Positions 16,785 to 24,269 of a stretch of DNA of 64,000 nucleotides are shown piece after piece. The notes beneath the pieces were generated by a model. It was not told the DNA's origin. It saw only the letters and a list, made by a program, of their open reading frames with translations, and did no database searches. Position 1 is the stretch's first letter. Each line of letters begins with the position of its first letter. Both the position numbers and the translations under genes were made by a program. Source of the stretch: Paenarthrobacter ilicis (GTDB lineage Bacteria > Actinomycetota > Actinomycetes > Actinomycetales > Micrococcaceae); the NCBI RefSeq assembly GCF_016907545.1, contig NZ_JAFBCD010000001.1, positions 3,286,001 to 3,350,000 on the forward strand, read 5' to 3'.

Positions 16785-16958
16785 ATGTACAACACAGCAG
16801 CCCCCCTCACAGGAGCCACCGCAGCCGGAATGGGCTCGGGCGCTCTGGCCATGACCGGCGCCGGAGACCTCTTCTGGTTCGCGCTGGCCGCCTTCGCAAT
16901 GCTGGCCCTGGGCCTGGCCGTCAAGAGGATCGTTCCGGTCCGGGCACAGAAGGACTAA
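16785..16958 (+). CDS. 57-residue membrane mini-protein with an LAxTG sortase-E-type signal
   Basis: ATG at 16785, TAA at 16956. The protein has a short Ala/Gly/Thr-rich N-terminus (APLTGATAAGMGSGA), then LAMTG at residues 21-25, a 21-residue hydrophobic stretch (LFWFALAAFAMLALGLAV) and a positive tail (KRIVPVRAQKD). This is the three-part sorting signal of class E sortase substrates in actinobacteria (LAxTG, hydrophobic span, positive tail), but no signal peptide precedes it. Seven bases after the processive GT2 and ended by a hairpin, so it shares that transcript. Weak SD. It may instead be a small membrane partner of the GT2. Confidence 0.7.
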   Translation: MYNTAAPLTGATAAGMGSGALAMTGAGDLFWFALAAFAMLALGLAVKRIVPVRAQKD

Positions 16959-16965
16959 CAAAGCC

Positions 16966-17025
16966 CAACAGGCCCGCAGGTTGGTCGCATACCCCCCAGC
17001 GCGACTCAATACTGCGGGCCTGTTG
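16966..17025. terminator. Bidirectional hairpin between convergent genes
   Basis: Perfect 14-bp arms CAACAGGCCCGCAG (16966-16979) and its complement (17012-17025), with an inner GTCGC/GCGAC pair in the 32-base loop. Lies eight bases after the mini-protein stop and 37 bases before the stop of the convergent GH16 gene. Confidence 0.7.
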
Positions 17026-17061
17026 TATTACCCGTGTGATTTGCTTCCTTTGATCGGGTCC

Positions 17062-18432
17062 CTAGGAAATGGGAGCCGTGCTTGCCGAGGTCTTGGAGAC
17101 CGTGGTGTAGCCGGCCTTGGTTCCCGTGACCTTCACGCTCATGGCATCAGCTTGATCAACACCCACCAGCGCGTACGTTTTGGTTGTGGCCCCAGCGATA
17201 GCAACCCCGGAACGGTACCACTGGTAGGTGAGCGTGGTTCCCGATGTCCACGTGCCCGGGTTTGCCGTGAGTGTGGAGCCCACCGCCAACGTCCCCGAAA
17301 TGGTTGGTGTTGGTGCCACGAGTGTTCCGGCCACCACCGTAGCCGTGGGATTGGATTCCTTGGTGGCCGTTGCATAGCCGGTCTTGGTGCCCGTCACCCG
17401 GACAGTCAGTTTGGCCCCTTGGTCCGTGGCAGCAAGGACACGGGTTGGAGCGGTGGCACCGGCAATGGCAATACCGTTCTTGAACCACTGGTAGCTAAGC
17501 GACGTCCCTGTGGTCCACGTTCCCGGCGCTGCGGTCAGGGTTGAACCCACGGCCGCAGTTCCTGTCACAGTGGGCGTCGGCGCGGTGAGGGGAATACCAG
17601 GCACGAAGGAGAAGTCCCTGATGGTCACAGTTTCCGGAGCAACATGAGTGGGGTCGCCTCCGCCGCCACCCGTCACCCAAAGGTTGAAGTGGATTTGTTC
17701 CTTTGCCGGGACCGGAACCGTTGCGCCCTGCAGGACCGTCCTTTTCAGGAGAGTGCCGGAGTAGTCCTCCCCCGCGAACGTTTCAAAGGTGATCTTGCCC
17801 GGTTCCCACACCATCCTGTGCGTGAGGATCGGGGCACTCGTAACATCGAAAGTGACGGTGTTGTTGCCTTGGCCAGGGGGCTGCGTGGCATCAAACCAGT
17901 AACCGTGCCCCTGCGTTACGGGCCAGTCTTCGCCATAGGCTGCGCCGCCGCCCCACGCCGAAGCTTCGCAAAGATCAATCTCGGTATAGCCGGGATCGGC
18001 TGCGGGATCGTAAGTAAAGAGGCAGCCCCACACCACTTCCTTCTGCAATGCGCTGACGTCCTTTTCCACCGTGGTGCTGTAGGTCCCGTACCCAAAACCC
18101 TCGCGGGTGGACTGGAACTCCGCACCCACGGGAGCCGAGCCCGTGGGGTTGGTAATGGACAGTTTCACATACCCGTTGGCATCGGGGCCGCTGACGTTGT
18201 TGGCGTCCCAACTTGCGTTGAACATGGGCGCCCCACCCCAGAAGCGCTTTTGCCAATTGAACCCTTTCCAAGCGAAGCTGCCCACGGGGCCCGGATCATC
18301 TGCCATGGGCGTATTATCCGCCGCTTGGGCTTGCCCAATGCCGGTGAACATCGATAAACCCACCGTCATCAAGACGGCCAAACTCATTGCTTTTCTTCCC
18401 CCACGTGGAAGTAGACCCACTGAAACAGACAT
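17062..18432 (-). CDS. Secreted GH16-like glycoside hydrolase with two C-terminal Ig-like repeats
   Basis: A 456-residue secreted protein. Sec signal peptide ends near GIGQAQAA. The catalytic part (about 60-270) carries EIDLCEAS, the GH16 ExDxxE active-site motif with the bulge form, preceded by GYTEIDL and a WGC strand; substrate is likely a beta-glucan or galactan. Two tandem repeats follow, each APTPTVTGTAAVGSTLTA...GTWTTGTSLSYQWFKNG type, a beta-sandwich unit common at C-termini of Arthrobacter secreted proteins. ATG at 18432 has GGAGG six bases upstream; the longer reading back to 18555 lacks a signal peptide at its start. Confidence 0.87.
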   Translation of the reverse strand: MSVSVGLLPRGGRKAMSLAVLMTVGLSMFTGIGQAQAADNTPMADDPGPVGSFAWKGFNWQKRFWGGAPMFNASWDANNVSGPDANGYVKLSITNPTGSAPVGAEFQSTREGFGYGTYSTTVEKDVSALQKEVVWGCLFTYDPAADPGYTEIDLCEASAWGGGAAYGEDWPVTQGHGYWFDATQPPGQGNNTVTFDVTSAPILTHRMVWEPGKITFETFAGEDYSGTLLKRTVLQGATVPVPAKEQIHFNLWVTGGGGGDPTHVAPETVTIRDFSFVPGIPLTAPTPTVTGTAAVGSTLTAAPGTWTTGTSLSYQWFKNGIAIAGATAPTRVLAATDQGAKLTVRVTGTKTGYATATKESNPTATVVAGTLVAPTPTISGTLAVGSTLTANPGTWTSGTTLTYQWYRSGVAIAGATTKTYALVGVDQADAMSVKVTGTKAGYTTVSKTSASTAPIS

Positions 18433-18556
18433 GCTATGCCTCCATATGATGCGCCCAGACGTCGCCGGCTGAGTCCGGCGACCGCAGTGACGTTCCGCCC
18501 CTCCGGAACGTGCAACTCCTTGATTATCAATTAGGCAGGCTACTGTCGGAAGCAAA

Positions 18557-19138
18557 ATGACGGGAGGAATTGCACCGTTTCACATCAATTCGATAACGGG
18601 CCCGCTGCTGCGGAGTACCCTTGACCTGGTCAGACACTTCAGAGCAGCATCCCAGCCGGAGGCCGTCATCACTATCCGCAGCGCAGGCATACTCCTTTAC
18701 CGTAGGAAAGCGGACAGCGAAATCGACCTGTGGATTGCGCACATGGGTGGGCCATTCTGGGCCCGCAAGGACACCCATGCATGGTCAATTCCCAAGGGTG
18801 AATTCGCTGATGACGAAGAAGCACTGGCCGCCGCGCACCGTGAATTCACCGAAGAAATCGGCACCCCACCGCCGTCGGTTGCCTACGTGGAGTTGGGGAT
18901 TTTCCGCCAACCTTCGGGAAAACTCATCACTGCCTTCGCCGCTGATGCGCTAGATTTCCAGCCCCGGGAAATCCGCAGCAATACGTTTCCCATGGAATGG
19001 CCCAAAGGTTCGGGAGCCATCAAAGAGTTTCCGGAAATTGATGATGCCCGGTGGTTTCCGGTATCCGTGGCCCGGACCAAGCTCGTCAAGGGCCAACTGC
19101 CCATTGTCGACGCCCTGGTCCGGCACCTCGGTGGGTGA
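18557..19138 (+). CDS. NUDIX hydrolase
   Basis: A 193-residue protein with a complete Nudix box (G-x5-E-x7-REFTEEIGT, beginning GEFADDEEALAAAH) after the strand IRSAGILLYRR. The insert PFWARKDTHAWSIPKGEF resembles the 'NUDIX hydrolase, DNA mismatch repair-like' group of about 150 residues, so the true start may be downstream; ATG at 18557 has only a weak GGAAG. Substrate unknown. Convergent with the SDR gene (3-base gap). Confidence 0.82.
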   Translation: MTGGIAPFHINSITGPLLRSTLDLVRHFRAASQPEAVITIRSAGILLYRRKADSEIDLWIAHMGGPFWARKDTHAWSIPKGEFADDEEALAAAHREFTEEIGTPPPSVAYVELGIFRQPSGKLITAFAADALDFQPREIRSNTFPMEWPKGSGAIKEFPEIDDARWFPVSVARTKLVKGQLPIVDALVRHLGG

Positions 19139-19141
19139 CCC

Positions 19142-19921
19142 CTAGAGAGCCGACCAGCCGCCGTCGGATGCCAAAATGGCACCATTGACGTTGGTGGCGT
19201 CGTCACTGAGCAGGAACGTGATGGAGGCGGCCAACTGTGCAGCCGTGGCGGGCGTGGGAACAGTCGCCTGCATCAGGGGACCCAGGCGTTCAGCAGCCAG
19301 CTGTGATCCCCAGTTCGCCACAATGTTGGTGATGGTTGGCCCCGGAGCCACAGCGTTGAAGCGCAGCCCCTTGGGCCCGTACATCACGGCAGAATTTTTG
19401 GTCAGGCCCACCACCGCATGTTTGGACGCGGTGTAGGCGGCCCCGGCGGCCGAACCACGCAGGCCTGCCTCGGAAGCAACGTTCACGACGGAGCCCGTTC
19501 CCGCATCGAGCATCAGCGGTACCACTGCGCGGGTGAGGCGCATGAGGGACGTGACATTGATCCGGAAAACCCGCTCCCAGAGCTCGTCATCAACCTCGTG
19601 AATCGGCGCAAAGTTGTCCATGATTCCCGCAACGTTGGCCAAGGCGTCCACACGCCCGTCCGCAGCGGCGACGACGGCAGCCACCGTTTCTTCAGTGGAG
19701 ATGTCGCCCGCCACCGGTATCAGGTCCAGGTCAGCATTCTCCTCCACAAGAGCGTCAAGACGCTCCTTGCTGATGTCGGCAGCAATGACCTTGCCGCCTT
19801 CCTTCGCAATCCGCAACGCGGTCGCCTGGCCGATTCCCGAGGCTGCGCCCGTGACGATGATGGTCTTGCCGGCAAAACGGCCGGAGGTAATGGCCTCCTG
19901 CCATGAAGCGTCGTTGCCCAT
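19142..19921 (-). CDS. Short-chain dehydrogenase/reductase (SDR)
   Basis: A 259-residue classical SDR: NAD(P)-binding TGAASGIG near residue 24, NVAG at about 99, catalytic Ser in VVNVASEAG and YTASK (YxxxK), then PGPTITNI. Asp after the second strand (AADIS) suggests NAD preference. Divergent from a TetR regulator with a perfect palindrome between them, so it is probably repressed by it. Substrate unknown. Confidence 0.9.
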   Translation of the reverse strand: MGNDASWQEAITSGRFAGKTIIVTGAASGIGQATALRIAKEGGKVIAADISKERLDALVEENADLDLIPVAGDISTEETVAAVVAAADGRVDALANVAGIMDNFAPIHEVDDELWERVFRINVTSLMRLTRAVVPLMLDAGTGSVVNVASEAGLRGSAAGAAYTASKHAVVGLTKNSAVMYGPKGLRFNAVAPGPTITNIVANWGSQLAAERLGPLMQATVPTPATAAQLAASITFLLSDDATNVNGAILASDGGWSAL

Positions 19922-19960
19922 GATGTCCTTCCGATGATTGCTGAGTGGTCCACCCAGCTT

Positions 19961-19977
19961 ATGACACTCTGTGTCAT
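19961..19977. promoter_or_regulatory. TetR operator candidate
   Basis: Perfect palindrome ATGACAC-TCT-GTGTCAT in the 80-base gap between the divergent SDR and TetR genes, 25 bases before the TetR start. Arm length and spacing suit a TetR dimer. Confidence 0.65.
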
Positions 19978-20001
19978 TATGTAAGAGTGAATACTGGAGG
20001 A

Positions 20002-20601
20002 ATGACTTCGGAAGATGCCAAACCCCCGCGCCCCAGCGGTCGACCCGCCACCATCGACCCCGACGCCGTGGCCGGACTGGCTTTGGGCCTCTTCGCAGAG
20101 CACGGCTATGAGAACACCTCCATGGAGGACATCGCCAAGGCAGCCGGAATCGGGCGCAAGAGCCTCTACCGATACTTCGGCAGCAAAGCCGACCTCGTGT
20201 GGGGCGGAAGCGAACCGGTAGTGGAGGCTTCGACGCTCGCCTTCGGCTCGTTCCACAGTCCCGGAAAGTCCGACGGCGGCGTGCTGGCCGGGTTGCGCGC
20301 GGCGGCGATCGCCGGAGTCGCCGTCATACCGGACCTGTCCGTCACCCGCGGCAGACTCCGCTTGATTGCCGAGCACCCTGAACTGACCAGCCGCAGCTAC
20401 GAGTCCCTGGCACCGCAGCGCGAAAGGGCTCTGGCCTTCCTTGCTGAGAGTGGCCTTTCCGACTCGGCGGCACGCTACCTGAGCGCCGCGTACCTCGCTG
20501 CCACCTTCGAAGCATGGATGCAGTGGGCCGCGGGCTCGGAGCCAGACCCAACCCCATACCTACTGGCCGCACTGGAGGTCTTGAACGTCGCCGCTGGCTA
20601 G
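20002..20601 (+). CDS. TetR family transcriptional regulator
   Basis: A 199-residue protein with an N-terminal TetR HTH (AVAGLALGLFAEHGYENTSMEDIAKAAGIGRKSLYRYFGSKADLV, about 20-65) and an all-helical ligand domain. The start at 20002 has GGAGGA five to seven bases upstream. Divergent from the SDR. Its last bases overlap the stop of the convergent hydrolase by four bases. Confidence 0.92.
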   Translation: MTSEDAKPPRPSGRPATIDPDAVAGLALGLFAEHGYENTSMEDIAKAAGIGRKSLYRYFGSKADLVWGGSEPVVEASTLAFGSFHSPGKSDGGVLAGLRAAAIAGVAVIPDLSVTRGRLRLIAEHPELTSRSYESLAPQRERALAFLAESGLSDSAARYLSAAYLAATFEAWMQWAAGSEPDPTPYLLAALEVLNVAAG

Positions 20602-21377
20602 CCGCTCTTTCTGGCGATGAACTGCCGGATCCACTCAACCGTCTCGGGATGGTCCAAATGCAGTCCGTGACCCGCCCCGGGCACCCGCACCAGAACGGAG
20701 GCACGGATGTTCTTGCGCAGAAGGAGTGCGTTGGGCAAGGGTGTCAACGCATCTTCAGTACCGTGCAGGATCAGCGTGGGGGCTTGGATGGAACTGAGAT
20801 GACTCCAGGCATCGTGCTCGCGGCTGGCGTTAAAGTGTCGCGCCTTGGCCCATGCCGACGCGTGGGAGTTGAAGAACGTGTGAACCGCCGCAGGATTGTT
20901 CCGTGCCCATTCGGCGTCGAAGAAGAGCGGCTCAAGCCGGGACATGTCACCACTGACCAAGGCCTCCAATGCTGCTTTGTCCGGCTGGGTTCCGGCGTCT
21001 GGCGAGCTTCCGCCACTCGTTGCGGCGAGGATCAGCGTGCGGACCTTCTGCGAGTAGTCGATGGCCAGCCACTGGGCAATACGTCCGCCCATCGAATGAC
21101 CGTACACGTGTGCTAAATCCGCTCCGGCGGCTTCGAGGACGGACACCGCATCTTCCGCGAGGAGCCGCGTCGCGTAGCGTCCGGCGCCGCCCTTCCCACT
21201 CCGACCAATCCCCCGGTGATCAAAGCGGATGACGCGGTAATGGCGGGACAGAAGCTCCGCCGTCGGGCCCCAACCGTCCATGGACGTGGCCTGCCCGGCG
21301 ATCACCAGCATGGGCTCGCCTTCGCCTTGCGAGGTCCAGGCGAGTTCAGTGCCGTCGGCCGCCTCAGCAAAGTTCAC
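20598..21377 (-). CDS. Alpha/beta hydrolase
   Basis: A 259-residue alpha/beta-hydrolase fold enzyme: nucleophile elbow GHSMGG, oxyanion region VIAGQATSMDGWG, RFDHRGIGRSGKG, late Asp in HGTEDALTP and catalytic His in GAGHGLHLDHPE. The triad Ser/Asp/His is complete. Starts with GTG at 21377; no strong SD. The substrate is unknown (esterase, lipase or 3-oxoadipate enol-lactonase-like). Confidence 0.88.
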   Translation of the reverse strand: MNFAEAADGTELAWTSQGEGEPMLVIAGQATSMDGWGPTAELLSRHYRVIRFDHRGIGRSGKGGAGRYATRLLAEDAVSVLEAAGADLAHVYGHSMGGRIAQWLAIDYSQKVRTLILAATSGGSSPDAGTQPDKAALEALVSGDMSRLEPLFFDAEWARNNPAAVHTFFNSHASAWAKARHFNASREHDAWSHLSSIQAPTLILHGTEDALTPLPNALLLRKNIRASVLVRVPGAGHGLHLDHPETVEWIRQFIARKSG

Positions 21378-21431
21378 CGTGCCACAGTATCCGGACGGCG
21401 CTCAAAACGCTGCGGCGCAGGACACAACGCC

Positions 21432-21497
21432 TTATTCAGCGGCAAAGATGTCCTCAATGGCGCAGTCGAAAGTCCTGGCAATCTGGAACTGCAAACG
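21432..21497 (-). pseudogene. 3' remnant of an XRE-type HTH regulator
   Basis: In one minus frame the gap between two genes reads LQFQIARTFDCAIEDIFAAE then TAA. That is the conserved C-terminal end of short Cro/CI (XRE) regulators (usually ...LALQIAxxFxCxIEDIFxxE). The codon just upstream (21498-21500) is a stop and no other frame shows the HTH half, so the first two thirds of the gene are gone. Confidence 0.7.
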
Positions 21498-21558
21498 TCA
21501 GGATGATCGCCGGAACGTAGTGGTGGGCTGGCGCCCGCTCCCGGGTTAGCGTTGAACA

Positions 21559-22131
21559 ATGACCGCTGAATACAGGTACGACGTCGAGGTAGTGCACCTT
21601 CTTGTGTCGCCGGCCCACGCCTATTTTGGTCGCGCCAGGGAAGGAGCAGCAGACGTTCCCACTACTGACGCGGAGCAGGCCGAGTTGGTCGCAGGCAAAG
21701 GAATTGTTGGCGACAGGTTCTTCGGCAAAGCGGCTCATATGGACGCCGCCGTGACGTTGTTTGCCATGGAAGCCCTCGAGTCCATCGCGGCCGAACTCGA
21801 TGCCGGGCCCTTCGATCCGCTCTTGACGCGGCGGAACGTCATCCTTCGGGGAGTAGAGCTGGCACCCTTGCTGGGGAAAGAATTCGTTATTGAGTCTTTG
21901 GAGGATGAGGTGCGTCTGAGGGCAGGACGCCCTGCCCACCCCTGCGCCTGGATGGACCAGATGCTGGCCCCGGGAGCACATAAAGCGATGCGGGGGCGAG
22001 GTGGCGTCCGATGCCAGGTGATTGCCGGTGGCTTGCTGCATCGCGGGCCGGCTGTGTTGGTCAGCCCGGTTCCACTCGATCACGGCAAGGCCGGCGAAGC
22101 CAACGTGCTGCGACCGTCGCGGTTGCCGTGA
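21559..22131 (+). CDS. MOSC domain protein
   Basis: A 190-residue protein fitting a single MOSC domain (molybdenum-cofactor sulfurase C-terminal type): GKGIVGDRFFG near the start, LTRRNVILRGVELAPLLGKEF, and the ligand Cys in AHPCAWMDQML. Such stand-alone proteins may carry sulfur to Moco or metal centres. Ends in a short basic tail. Single gene. Confidence 0.82.
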   Translation: MTAEYRYDVEVVHLLVSPAHAYFGRAREGAADVPTTDAEQAELVAGKGIVGDRFFGKAAHMDAAVTLFAMEALESIAAELDAGPFDPLLTRRNVILRGVELAPLLGKEFVIESLEDEVRLRAGRPAHPCAWMDQMLAPGAHKAMRGRGGVRCQVIAGGLLHRGPAVLVSPVPLDHGKAGEANVLRPSRLP

Positions 22132-22140
22132 CCTCAACAC

Positions 22141-22305
22141 CTACTTTGCTTGCTTTCTCTCCGCCGCAGCCAAGGCGGCACCCTTCAGCAAACGGGCTGC
22201 TTGATCGCAGGCCAATGCCCAGCCGAAGCCGGGCTCCATGCAGCGCGGCCGGGTTGGGAAGGGCGGTGCCGTCAAAGTCACGCAGCTGAGACTGCGCCAC
22301 CTCAC
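22141..22305 (-). CDS. Doubtful 54-residue reading frame coupled to the ABC exporter
   Basis: A GTG at 22305 overlaps the stop of the upstream ABC gene (GTGA), and the frame runs to TAG at 22141. The last part (MEPGFGWALACDQAARLLKGAALAAAERKQAK) has helix-forming, protein-like composition. Nothing similar is recognised; a start at the internal ATG 22239 is equally possible. Confidence 0.25.
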   Translation of the reverse strand: MRWRSLSCVTLTAPPFPTRPRCMEPGFGWALACDQAARLLKGAALAAAERKQAK

Positions 22306-24269
22306 ACCTCAGCAACCGGCGCCGCGAACTGGGCCTCGTACAGCCGCGAGTACGCCCCGCCCGTGGCCAGCAACTCCGAATGGGTTCCCTTTTCCACGAT
22401 CTGCCCGGCCTCCATCACCAGGATGAGGTCGGCGTCGCGGATGGTGGAAAGCCGGTGGGCGATCACAAAGCTGGTCCTGTCAGATCGCAGCGCGTTCATC
22501 GCTTTCTGCACCAGCACCTCTGTCCGGGTGTCCACGGAGCTGGTGGCTTCATCCAGGATCAGCACGGACGGCCGCGAGAGGAAGGCGCGGGCTATGGTCA
22601 GCAACTGCTTTTCGCCAGCGGAGACATTCCCGCCTTCGTCATCCAGCAAGGTGTCATACCCCTCGGGCAAGGACCGAACAAAGCGATCCACGTAAGTTGC
22701 CTGGGCGGCCTCATGTATTTCAGCTTCGGAAGCGGCGGGCCTGCCGTAGGCGATGTTGTCCCGGACGGTCCCGCCAAACAGCCACGTATCCTGCAGCACC
22801 ATGCCCATCCGCGAGCGCAATTCCTGCCGCGAGAGGGACGCGATGTCTACTCCGTCCAGGGTGATGCGCCCGGAATCGAGTTCGTAGAACCGCATCATGA
22901 GGTTCACCAGGGTGGTCTTTCCTGCCCCGGTTGGCCCAACAATGGCGATGCTCTGGCCGGGTTCGGCTACCAAGCTGAGATCCGTGATGAGCGGCTTGTC
23001 CGGTGAGTAGCGGAAGGACACATTCTCGAACACGAGCCGGCCACTCGAAGGACCGGAAGCGGAAGCAGCCGGCTCCTCCGATTCTTCCTCTTCATCCAGC
23101 AGATCGAACACACGCTCGGCCGATGCCACCCCGGATTGCAGCATGTTGGCCATGGACCCCAGCTGCGCCAAGGGCATGGTGAACTGCCGCGAGTACTGGA
23201 TGAAAGCCTGCACATCGCCCAATTGCATGGCGCCGGAGGCTACTTGCAGCCCACCCACCACTGCAATCCCCACGTACACCAGGTTCCCGATGAACGTCAT
23301 GGCGGGCATGATCAGCCCGCTCACAAATTGTGCTCCGAAGCTTGCCTGATACAGCTCGGCGTTCTTGGCCCGGAACTTCTCCTGCACCTCGCTGTGGCGT
23401 CCGAACACTTTCACCAGCGCATGCCCGGTGTACGTTTCCTCGATTTGGCCGTTGAGTTCACCGGTGTTCTTCCACTGCGCCACAAACATTTTTTGGGATC
23501 GTTTGGCGATCAGCATGGTGATACCCAGGGTCAAGGGAATGGTCACCAGGGCGATCAGGGCCAGCAGGGGCGAGAGGATGAACATCATCACCAGCACGCC
23601 CAGGACTGTCAGCAGCGATGAGACTACTTGGCTGATGGACTGCTGGAGGCTTTGGGAAATATTGTCTACGTCGTTGGTGACGCGGCTGAGCAGTTCTCCC
23701 CGCTGGATTTTGTCGAAGTAGCTCAGGGGCAGCCGGTGTATTTTCGCTTCGATCCGTTCACGCAAGCGGTACACGGTGCGTTGGACAACGCCATTGAGCA
23801 CGTACGCCTGCATCCAGCCGAACGCTGATGCCAAAACATACAGCGCCAACGCCCACAGCAGCACGGAGGACAAGGCAGCGACGTCGATTCCGACGCCGGG
23901 CGTCAGGGTCATGGCGTTGAGCATGTCAGCCTTGCTGTTGTCACCTGAGGCGCGCAGGCCCGCAATGACGTCGTCTTTGGAGACGCCTGCAGGCAGTTGC
24001 TTGGACACGACGCCGGCAAAGATCAGGTTGGTGCCTTCGCCCAGCAGCCGCGGGCCGATCACACTCAGGGCCACGCTGGCCACTGCGAGGACCAGGACGA
24101 CGGTCAGCCATACACGTTCAGGATGCAGTGTCCCCAGGAGGCGACGCGCCGAGGCGCCGAAGTTGGACGCTTTCTCCGCAGGAATGTTCATCCCGGCGAA
24201 GGGTCCTCCGCGGCCCGGTCCCATGGCCGGCCGTTGAGGACCGCGGGGTCCTGCTGCGGGGGCGCTCAT
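22302..24269 (-). CDS. ABC exporter half-transporter, catalytically competent subunit
   Basis: A 655-residue half transporter: about six membrane helices (residues 40-370) then an ATPase with Walker A GPTGAGKTT, a non-standard signature VSAGEKQ, and Walker B VLILDEATSSVD with the catalytic Glu present. The long Gly/Pro-rich N-terminus and an extra loop after the first helix (about 60 residues) are typical of one subunit of heterodimeric exporters. Its ATGA overlaps the preceding gene, which has a degenerate Walker B. Together they form one consensus and one degenerate ATP site. Likely multidrug or lipid exporter. Confidence 0.92.
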   Translation of the reverse strand: MSAPAAGPRGPQRPAMGPGRGGPFAGMNIPAEKASNFGASARRLLGTLHPERVWLTVVLVLAVASVALSVIGPRLLGEGTNLIFAGVVSKQLPAGVSKDDVIAGLRASGDNSKADMLNAMTLTPGVGIDVAALSSVLLWALALYVLASAFGWMQAYVLNGVVQRTVYRLRERIEAKIHRLPLSYFDKIQRGELLSRVTNDVDNISQSLQQSISQVVSSLLTVLGVLVMMFILSPLLALIALVTIPLTLGITMLIAKRSQKMFVAQWKNTGELNGQIEETYTGHALVKVFGRHSEVQEKFRAKNAELYQASFGAQFVSGLIMPAMTFIGNLVYVGIAVVGGLQVASGAMQLGDVQAFIQYSRQFTMPLAQLGSMANMLQSGVASAERVFDLLDEEEESEEPAASASGPSSGRLVFENVSFRYSPDKPLITDLSLVAEPGQSIAIVGPTGAGKTTLVNLMMRFYELDSGRITLDGVDIASLSRQELRSRMGMVLQDTWLFGGTVRDNIAYGRPAASEAEIHEAAQATYVDRFVRSLPEGYDTLLDDEGGNVSAGEKQLLTIARAFLSRPSVLILDEATSSVDTRTEVLVQKAMNALRSDRTSFVIAHRLSTIRDADLILVMEAGQIVEKGTHSELLATGGAYSRLYEAQFAAPVAEV

